Positions 18,501-25,273 of a stretch of 64,000 nt of DNA are shown piece by piece. Both the position numbers and the translations under genes were made by a program. The notes below the pieces were generated by a model. It worked only from the letters and a program-made list of their open reading frames with translations. It ran no database searches and was not told where the DNA came from. How positions within the stretch are numbered: position 1 is the stretch's first letter; each line of letters opens with the position of its first letter. Source of the DNA: an uncultured Pseudomonadales bacterium (GTDB lineage Bacteria; Pseudomonadota; Gammaproteobacteria; Pseudomonadales; Azotimanducaceae); assembly GCA_958296405.1 (NCBI GenBank), contig OY282519.1:2092132-2156131 (forward strand). Reading direction: 5' to 3'.

Positions 18501-18641
18501 CCCGTTGAAAGTGAAGCGCAGCGGCTGTGAACGGTCGATGCGCCCGCCGGCGGGCAGTCGCCGCGTGGTTGGGTGGGCGGGGGGAGCGGTTGGATGAGCG
18601 GAGCGAGAAGGACGGGGGAGCGACCCGCCGCCGGCGCCCAT
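15558..18641 (-). CDS. soxA: Sarcosine oxidase alpha subunit
   Basis: A 1027-residue protein, about the usual length. The N-terminal ferredoxin-like domain ([26 protein letters not shown]) leads into a dinucleotide-binding domain with [26 protein letters not shown] near residue 188. The C-terminal third is an aminomethyltransferase-like folate-binding domain ([63 protein letters not shown] in separate blocks). This subunit carries NAD and the folate channel of heterotetrameric sarcosine oxidase. Its ATG follows the soxD stop with no gap. The partner flavin subunit SoxB is not encoded nearby. Confidence 0.92.
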   Translation of the reverse strand: [1027 protein letters not shown]

Positions 18642-18920
18642 TTAGACATCCTCCGGGCTTTCGCCCACGCGATGCGTCTGTGAGATGTGATAGCTGGCCG
18701 TGTCACGCAGCACGTTGAGGTAGCGCCGGCAGCCGGCGGCGTGGAACCACAGCTCGCGGTGCGCCCCGCGTGGATTGCTCCGAAAGTGCAGGTAGTCGCC
18801 CCACGCGCGGTCATCCAACTTGGCTGGGTCCTGCGGGCGCCGGATGTGCGCCTCGCCGGCGTAAGAGAACTCCTCCTCGCTGCGCGGTTCGCCGCAATAT
18901 GGGCAGTGGATTTCGAGCAT
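18642..18920 (-). CDS. soxD: Sarcosine oxidase delta subunit
   Basis: A 92-residue protein with the zinc-binding pattern of SoxD: IHCPYCGEPRSEEEFSYAGE at the start and FHAAGCRRYLNVLRDTASY near the end. It is the small structural subunit of heterotetrameric sarcosine oxidase. The stop codon abuts the soxA start. In most bacteria soxB precedes soxD; here a serine hydrolase lies 21 bases upstream instead. Confidence 0.93.
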   Translation of the reverse strand: MLEIHCPYCGEPRSEEEFSYAGEAHIRRPQDPAKLDDRAWGDYLHFRSNPRGAHRELWFHAAGCRRYLNVLRDTASYHISQTHRVGESPEDV

Positions 18921-18941
18921 CGTTCCAGTCGGCTGTCCCGG

Positions 18942-20225
18942 TCAGCGATACGAGTCTGTCACCGCGGCGTAGGTGAGGTTGCGCAGCGTGTCGTGAATCC
19001 ATGTTGGCGTGCCGATGCGCTGCGGCATGAAGACGCCGATGAGTTGCTCCGTCGGGTCGATCCAGAAGAAGGTGCCGGCGGCGCCGCCCCAATAGTAGGA
19101 CCCCGGCGTCATCACGCCTTGGTTGCCGCCGGCCGGGGCCACTGCGAAGCCGAGGCCGAAGCCGTGGCCAGCGTCGGTGGTTTCGCCGGCGGGCAGCAGA
19201 TTGCTCGTCATCAAGTTCACTGTGGTGGGGCTCAGCACACGCTCGCCATCGAACTCGCCGCCATTCGCCATCATCAAGCAGAAACGCAGGTAATTCTCGA
19301 TCGTCATCACCAAACCGCCGCCGCCGGACAGGAAGGTCACGCCAATGAACTCCGGGTCTTCACTTGGGCGATCCTGCACGATCACCTCGCCGTCCTTGCC
19401 GATGATGTGGTTGGTGCCGAGCCGCTGCACCACTTCCGGCGGCACGTCGAAATAGGCGTCCTTCATGCCCAGCGGGCGGAACAGGCGGTCTTGCATGAAG
19501 CGGTCCAACGGCGCGCCGCTCACGCGCTCCACCAGATGCCCCAAGACATCGCTGGAAAAGCCATAGTGCCAACGCTCGCCGGGCTGGAACAAGAGCGGGA
19601 TGTCCGCCATCTTCGCCACCAATTCACGGGTGTCGCGGACGAGGTAATCCCAATCGTCGATCAGCCCCGCTTGGCGATACAGGCGGTCAACGATGGCGTC
19701 GCCGTAGTAGCCATAGCTAAGCCCAGATGTGTGCATGAGCAGGTGCCGCGCCGTCACCGGCGAGGCCACGGGCACGGTTCGCCCGCCCTCGGCCAACGCG
19801 GTCATGCCGTCCCACTCCGGAAAGAACTGCGTCACCGGCGCGTCGAGCAACAGTTTGCCGTCCTCGACGAGAGTCAGCGCGGCGACGCTGGTGATGGGTT
19901 TGGTCATCGAATAGATGCGCAGCAGCGAATCCGCCGCCAGTCCGGTGCCGGCCTCCACGTCGAGCAGCCCAGTGACATGCTCGAACACCACCGCGCCGCG
20001 GCGCGCGATCAGGGCGGAGATGCCGGGGAACTCGCCAGCCTCCACGAGGCGGTTCAGCTCGGCGCGCACATTTTCGAGCCGCTCAGCCGACATGCCGTGC
20101 GCCGCTGGCAACGCGCGCGGCACTGGCGCCGCCTGCGCCGCGCCCACGGCCAAGCACAGCGCCAGCGTGGCGCACGCGAGTCCGCGGCCGCGGTGAGCTT
20201 GGATCGATGCCGTTGCCATGTTCAC
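18942..20225 (-). CDS. Secreted serine hydrolase, beta-lactamase/class C type
   Basis: A 427-residue protein with a signal peptide (hydrophobic core GLACATLALCLAVGAAQA) and the serine beta-lactamase/esterase EstB-like fold. The catalytic SxxK is SMTK in LLRIYSMTKPITSVAALTL near residue 107; the tyrosine motif is YGFS near 192. C-terminal GGAAGTFFWIDP occupies the position of the third motif (HxG/KTG). Proteins of this group act as esterases, peptidases or penicillin-binding-like enzymes; the substrate is not predictable. It sits where soxB would be expected ahead of soxDAG, but it is not related to SoxB. It is divergent from the TPR-sulfotransferase at 20300, with 74 bases between. Confidence 0.87.
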   Translation of the reverse strand: MNMATASIQAHRGRGLACATLALCLAVGAAQAAPVPRALPAAHGMSAERLENVRAELNRLVEAGEFPGISALIARRGAVVFEHVTGLLDVEAGTGLAADSLLRIYSMTKPITSVAALTLVEDGKLLLDAPVTQFFPEWDGMTALAEGGRTVPVASPVTARHLLMHTSGLSYGYYGDAIVDRLYRQAGLIDDWDYLVRDTRELVAKMADIPLLFQPGERWHYGFSSDVLGHLVERVSGAPLDRFMQDRLFRPLGMKDAYFDVPPEVVQRLGTNHIIGKDGEVIVQDRPSEDPEFIGVTFLSGGGGLVMTIENYLRFCLMMANGGEFDGERVLSPTTVNLMTSNLLPAGETTDAGHGFGLGFAVAPAGGNQGVMTPGSYYWGGAAGTFFWIDPTEQLIGVFMPQRIGTPTWIHDTLRNLTYAAVTDSYR

Positions 20226-20299
20226 TTCCGTTCTGCGACACTCAAGGCCAAGCGTAGCGCAAGAGCGTCGCGCGCCGACAGGAGCCCGCTCGCCGCGTC

Positions 20300-22300
20300 A
20301 TGAGTCCGCCATCCCCGCCGGACGCTGCTTCGGCAGCGCTGCAGCACGCCGAGCGGCTGTTGCGCGAAGGCGAACTGCGTCGTGGTGAAGCTGCGTTGCG
20401 CGCGCTCTTGGAGGCGCACCCCAGCGAAGCGCGGGCGCGGCTGTTGCTCGGCAGCGCATGCGCGAGCGCCGGGCGCTTGGAGGAGGCGATCGGCCACCTC
20501 GCCGGCGCACTGCAGGACGCGCCAGACTTGGAGGCCGCGGCGGTGGAACTCGCCGGCGTCTGCCGGCGAGCCGAGCGTGGCGCCGAAGCCGAAGCGGTGT
20601 TGGCCGGTTTCTGCGAGCGCCACCCGCGCGCGGCCAAGGCGTGGCAGGCCTACGCGGACACCCTCTTCGACAATGACAAGCCGGCGGCCGCGCGCGCCGC
20701 GCAGCGCCAAGCGGTGGAGGTCGATCGCTTCTTCGCGGACATGCGCCGCGCGGTGCAGGCGGCCGCCGCCGGCGTTGCGCGGCAAGCCGAGGCCATCTAC
20801 CGCGACATCCTGCGGGCAGACCCGAACCATGTCCACGCGCTCATCGGCTTGGCCAATGCCGCCTTGGACGGCAACGCGCCGGGCGATGCGGAGCGCCTGC
20901 TCAAGCATGCGCTGTCCGTGTCGCCGAACACGAGCCATGCGCATCGGGGCATGGCGCGGTGGCACATGAACCGGGGCCAGTTCGAACCCGCCGAGGCGGC
21001 GGCGCGGCGCGCGACGACTCTCAACCCGGAACTGGCGGAGAGTTGGACGACCCTCGGCACCGTCTGCGCCGGGGGCTTGAAGCAAGCGGAAGCGGCGCGC
21101 GCCTTCACGCAGTCCCTCGCCATCGCGCCGCGGCAACCGCGCGTGCAGCTCTCCCTCGGCCATGTGCAGAAGGCGCTGGGCGATCGCGCCGGCAGCGAGC
21201 GCGCCTACAAAGCGGCGTTGGACTTGGCGCCGCAACTCGGCGAAGCGTGGTGGAGCCTCGCCGACCTCAAGACCTATGCGTTCTCCGACGCGGAAGTGGC
21301 GGCGATGCGGCGCGTGCTGGAACAGGAGACTCTGGGCGATCGCGACCGCGCGGCGGTTCGCTTCGCCCTCGGCAAGGCGGCAGAGGATGCCGGCGCGGTC
21401 GATGACGCGTTTGAGCACTATCGGCGCGGCAACGCCATTCGCCGCCGCCACGAATCTTTCGACGTGGAGCGCTTTGAGCGCCAATGCCGGCGGCTCAAGG
21501 AGACGTTCACCGCAGCGCGCATCGAGCGCAAACAAGCTCCAGCGGCGCTAGGCGCCACGCCAATCTTCGTCGTCGGCCTGCCGCGCTCCGGTTCCACGCT
21601 CGTGGACCAGATCCTCTCCTCGCACAGCCAAGTGCGCGGCACGATGGAGTTGCCCCACATCTTGGGTTATGTGCGGGAAATGGATCCCGAGCGCGGCGGC
21701 AGGCCGCCGGGCTATCCAGCCGCCGTCGAGGCGATGTCGCCAGCGGATTTCAACGCGCTAGGCCGACGCTACCTGGAAGAGACACGCCCATATCGCGGTG
21801 ATGCGCCGTTCTTTGTGGACAAGATGCCCAACAATTTTATGCATGTCGGCCTCATCGCCTGCATGTTGCCGGCGGCCTTGTTCGTTGATGCGCGCCGGCA
21901 TCCGCTCGGTTGCTGCTTCAGCATCTTCAAGCAGAGCTTCGCCCGCGGCCAGGCGTTCGGCTACGATTTGGACGCGCTTGCCGCGTATTACCGCGGCTAC
22001 CTGGGGGTGATGGCGCATTGGGACCGGGTGTTGCCCGGGCGTGTGCATCGCGTCATCTACGAGCGCATGGTGGATGACACCGAGGCGGAAACGCGCTCGC
22101 TGCTTTGCGGCTGCGGACTGGCCTTCGATCCCGCCTGCCTGCGCTTCCATGAAACGCAGCGCGTGGTGCGCACGGCCAGCGCGGAACAGGTGCGGCGGCC
22201 GATCTACCAACAGGCCAAGACGCAGTGGCAAGCGTTCGAGGCGCATTTGGGCTCTCTCAAGGCGGCGCTTGGGCCAGCGTTGGATGCTTGGCAGCGCTGA
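20300..22300 (+). CDS. TPR-repeat sulfotransferase (second copy)
   Basis: A 666-residue paralogue of the protein at 144-2174. N-terminal TPR-type repeats occupy about 400 residues. The sulfotransferase domain has FVVGLPRSGSTLVDQILSSHSQ in two overlapping motif blocks near residue 422, FFVDKMPNNFMHVGLIACML, and VDARRHPLGCCFSIFKQSFARG. The acceptor is unknown; PAPS is the donor by family. The conserved ending (SAEQVRRPIY...W) is shared with the first copy. It is followed on the same strand by a complete TonB receptor, so the receptor/TPR-sulfotransferase association occurs twice in the window, in opposite gene order. Confidence 0.88.
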   Translation: MSPPSPPDAASAALQHAERLLREGELRRGEAALRALLEAHPSEARARLLLGSACASAGRLEEAIGHLAGALQDAPDLEAAAVELAGVCRRAERGAEAEAVLAGFCERHPRAAKAWQAYADTLFDNDKPAAARAAQRQAVEVDRFFADMRRAVQAAAAGVARQAEAIYRDILRADPNHVHALIGLANAALDGNAPGDAERLLKHALSVSPNTSHAHRGMARWHMNRGQFEPAEAAARRATTLNPELAESWTTLGTVCAGGLKQAEAARAFTQSLAIAPRQPRVQLSLGHVQKALGDRAGSERAYKAALDLAPQLGEAWWSLADLKTYAFSDAEVAAMRRVLEQETLGDRDRAAVRFALGKAAEDAGAVDDAFEHYRRGNAIRRRHESFDVERFERQCRRLKETFTAARIERKQAPAALGATPIFVVGLPRSGSTLVDQILSSHSQVRGTMELPHILGYVREMDPERGGRPPGYPAAVEAMSPADFNALGRRYLEETRPYRGDAPFFVDKMPNNFMHVGLIACMLPAALFVDARRHPLGCCFSIFKQSFARGQAFGYDLDALAAYYRGYLGVMAHWDRVLPGRVHRVIYERMVDDTEAETRSLLCGCGLAFDPACLRFHETQRVVRTASAEQVRRPIYQQAKTQWQAFEAHLGSLKAALGPALDAWQR

Positions 22301-22518
22301 GGGCCCGGCACGGCCCAGGAGGGTACCTGCCGGCCCGCACCCTCGGCAGCTCGGCATTGCCATCGCGGGCGATGGTGGCAGGGGCGACGTGGGGCAGATG
22401 CGCCGCGGTCAAGCCCTCCATGCCCTGTTTGACGCAACGGGCGCCCGCCCGCAAGCGGGTTTTCAGCCGCGTGCCGCATGGAGTAATCTTTCCGATTGAG
22501 TTTTCCAGAGAGGCAGTC

Positions 22519-24927
22519 ATGTTGAACCGCAAGTCCCCCGCGCGACGTGGCGGCGCCGCGCGCGCGTCGGCCGCACAGCGCTTTCAGCCCTCGCGGCTGG
22601 CTCTGGCCATCGCGGCGGCTTCCGGCATGGCTGTGGTGCCGGCCTTGGCTCAAGAGGCGGCGGAAGAGGAGGGTGCGCAGCCGGCGATTGAAGAGGTCAT
22701 CGTCACGGCTCGCAAGCGCGAGTCCAACATCCAGGACACGCCGGTGAGCATCCAAGCGTTCACCGCGGATGACATCGAGCAACTCGACATCTCACGCTTT
22801 GAGGACTTTGCGGATCAAACCGCCTCGATTTCGTACATCAGCGTTGGCCCGGGCAGCCAGATCATGCACATCCGCGGCGTCGCGGATGGCGGCATCCCGC
22901 ACATCGGCCGCACCAACGAGGCAACCACCGCCTACTATCTGGACGAGCAGCCGGTGAGTGGGCGGCGCGGCGGCCCGCCGGACATCCACCTTTACGACAT
23001 TGAGCGCATCGAAGTGCTGCGCGGGCCGGAAGGCACCTACTACGGCGCCTCGGCCGTATCCGGCACCGTGCGCATCATCACCAACAAGCCGGATGCGGAA
23101 GCGTTCGACTACGGCTCCGAGATTTCGGGCGGCAGCATCGCCCACGGCGACACCACCTATGAGGCAAAAGGGTTCGTCAACGTGCCCTTGTCTGATCGGA
23201 TGGCGGCGCGTGGCGTGATTTGGCATTCGCAGTCCAACGGCTTTGTGGACAACGTGCGTGAGGAGCGCACCTACCGCAATGGCGTGACGGTGAGCAATGA
23301 GCGCTGGGCGGAAGAGGACTACAACGACGAGACCACCACTGGCGGGCGGCTCGCGCTGTCCCTCGACATCAACGACACATGGCAGGCCACGCTCTCCGCC
23401 TTGAGCCAAACTCTGGAGGCGGACGGCGCGTGGGACCACGACCCGTCCCGCAGGTCAGACTTGGTGGTGGCCCGCTTTGGCCCGGAGCGGGTGGACGTGG
23501 ACACCAAGCAATACGCCTTCACGCTGACTGGCGAGACGCCCATCGGCGACATCATCTACGCCGGCTCGTACTACGACCGCCAGGATCTGGCCGTCAATGA
23601 CTACTCAGACTATGTGGAGTACGCATCGTTCGGCAGTTGGATCCAGCAGCACGCTTGTGAGGACTATTACTGGTATGGCTCCACGGGCTGCAGCGACCCG
23701 AGCATCTTCTTCGATCATGAGGACAACGCCTCCCGCGTGGCGCATGAAGTGCGGCTCACCTCCAAGGCGGACGATGGCAGCCGCACGAATTGGCTGGTCG
23801 GCGCCTATCACGAACGGACTTGGGGCAACGGCTACCTGTTTTGGCGCATGCCCAACATCAACTTCGACAACGGCCCGGCGGGAGACTACATCCGCCGCGA
23901 AGCCGTGGATCCGCTCCCGCAAGAGTGGTGGAGCTGCCCGGGCTGGAAATACGAGGACTACGTCAGCGCCGTGTTTGGAGACGTCTCGTGGGACTTCAGC
24001 GATCGCCTCACCGTGTCGGCGGGGATGCGCTTCTTCCAGTGGGAAGATGGCGACGACTGGGGTTATAGCTGCGGCTACTCGTGGGAGTCCAAGGGCGGGT
24101 TTGACCGCAACGAGCCAGCGCCGGACATCCGCGAGGAGACTTACAAGTTCAACGTTCGTTACGACTTGACGGATGACTTGCTCGTCTATTTCGGCTACGG
24201 CGAGGGTGTGCGTCCTGGTTTCCGCAACCCGAACGTCACGCACGAAGAGGTGCCAGTGTTCGTGCAGGCGGACTACACGAAGTCTTACGAAATAGGCTGG
24301 AAGGCGACCCTCGGCGACGGCAGGGTGCATTTGAACGGCGCCGCCTATGTCATCGACTGGGAGAACTTCCAGACGACGCTGTATGACCTGCTCACCGTGC
24401 CCTTCGAGTTTCGCCGCAACGTGGAAGGCTCGCAGATCCGCGGCGTGGAGGTGGATCTAACGGCGCGGCTCAGCTACAACTTGGAACTGCGCGCCGGCGT
24501 CGCCTACAACACCGCCGAGTTGGAGGGCGATTTCGCCACCATCGCCCGGGAAGAGCGCTTCGTCTATGCCGAGGATGGACGGCGCCTCGCCCATGTGCCG
24601 GAGTGGTCATACACGCTCGGTCTGCGCTATACGCGGCCGTTGAACAATGGCCGCGAGGTCTACGGGCACGCCGCTTGGTCATATACGGACGAGCGCTGGA
24701 ACCTGTTGGCGCGGCAAAGCGAGCAAGCGCCGGTGATCATGGATGCGTACTCGCTGCTGCAATTGCGCGGCGGCATGTCGTTCGGCAGTTGGGCGGCGGA
24801 AGTGTTCGTCACCAACGCCACGGATGAGCGCGCCGAGATCTTCCAGAACAGTGGCTACTACGATCCCCGCGTCACCACCAATCAACCGCGCACCATCGGT
24901 TTGCGGCTCATCTTCGGCCAGTCGTAG
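22519..24927 (+). CDS. TonB-dependent outer-membrane receptor
   Basis: An 802-residue protein. I placed the start at ATG 22519, preceded by AGAGAGG, because it begins a signal peptide (SRLALAIAAASGMAVVPALAQ) followed by the TonB box and plug start (EEVIVTARKRESNIQDTPVSI). The longer open frame upstream overlaps the sulfotransferase and has no signal. The plug continues with IEVLRGPEGTYYGASAVSGTVRIIT and the barrel ends PRTIGLRLIFGQS. The barrel has several Trp/Tyr-rich loops and Cys pairs (HACEDYYWYGSTGCSD). The ligand is unknown. Confidence 0.92.
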   Translation: MLNRKSPARRGGAARASAAQRFQPSRLALAIAAASGMAVVPALAQEAAEEEGAQPAIEEVIVTARKRESNIQDTPVSIQAFTADDIEQLDISRFEDFADQTASISYISVGPGSQIMHIRGVADGGIPHIGRTNEATTAYYLDEQPVSGRRGGPPDIHLYDIERIEVLRGPEGTYYGASAVSGTVRIITNKPDAEAFDYGSEISGGSIAHGDTTYEAKGFVNVPLSDRMAARGVIWHSQSNGFVDNVREERTYRNGVTVSNERWAEEDYNDETTTGGRLALSLDINDTWQATLSALSQTLEADGAWDHDPSRRSDLVVARFGPERVDVDTKQYAFTLTGETPIGDIIYAGSYYDRQDLAVNDYSDYVEYASFGSWIQQHACEDYYWYGSTGCSDPSIFFDHEDNASRVAHEVRLTSKADDGSRTNWLVGAYHERTWGNGYLFWRMPNINFDNGPAGDYIRREAVDPLPQEWWSCPGWKYEDYVSAVFGDVSWDFSDRLTVSAGMRFFQWEDGDDWGYSCGYSWESKGGFDRNEPAPDIREETYKFNVRYDLTDDLLVYFGYGEGVRPGFRNPNVTHEEVPVFVQADYTKSYEIGWKATLGDGRVHLNGAAYVIDWENFQTTLYDLLTVPFEFRRNVEGSQIRGVEVDLTARLSYNLELRAGVAYNTAELEGDFATIAREERFVYAEDGRRLAHVPEWSYTLGLRYTRPLNNGREVYGHAAWSYTDERWNLLARQSEQAPVIMDAYSLLQLRGGMSFGSWAAEVFVTNATDERAEIFQNSGYYDPRVTTNQPRTIGLRLIFGQS

Positions 24928-24965
24928 CTGCGGGCGCTGCCCAGGATGGGCGCTCTGGTGGCGCG

Positions 24966-25273
24966 GTGAAACGCAGCATTCGGCGTGGCTTGGCGGTAGC
25001 CATCGTGGCCGCGCCGAGCCATGCCGCCGCGCAGAACATCCAAACCGGCAAGACCGCGGCGCCACCGACGTCATCGACGTGGCGCCGAACACAGGTGGCG
25101 TGGCCGGCATCCAGTGCTTCCACGACGCCATGTACGTCAACAAGCCGATGGTGGTGCCGTTGCCGGTCGCGCATCTGGCGGACGCCGAAGTCGCCATCGC
25201 GGAGTTCTTGAAGGCGCACGACGCGAACTATGCCATCCTTGACGCTGAGAGGCGTGTTGGCGCGAAGCGCTAG
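24966..25273 (+). pseudogene. Frame-broken short secreted protein
   Basis: Two frames together look like one small protein. From GTG 24966 the first frame gives KRSIRRGLAVAIVAAPSHAAAQNIQTGKT, a convincing signal peptide, in two halves around the alanine-rich core. After about 25060 that frame turns into low-complexity sequence, while another frame gives ATDVIDVAPNTGGVAGIQ and later VVPLPVAHLADAEVAIAEFL, stopping at 25273. A one-base deletion near 25055-25065 would explain it. I do not recognise the family. The tail overlaps the glycosyltransferase start. It could also be chance; this is the only content of the 302-base gap after the TonB receptor. Confidence 0.35.

Noticed and set aside
18942-20225. 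Serine hydrolase as a replacement for SoxB
   Set aside because: It has a signal peptide and beta-lactamase-type SxxK motif, no flavin-binding motif, and would be outside the cytoplasm.
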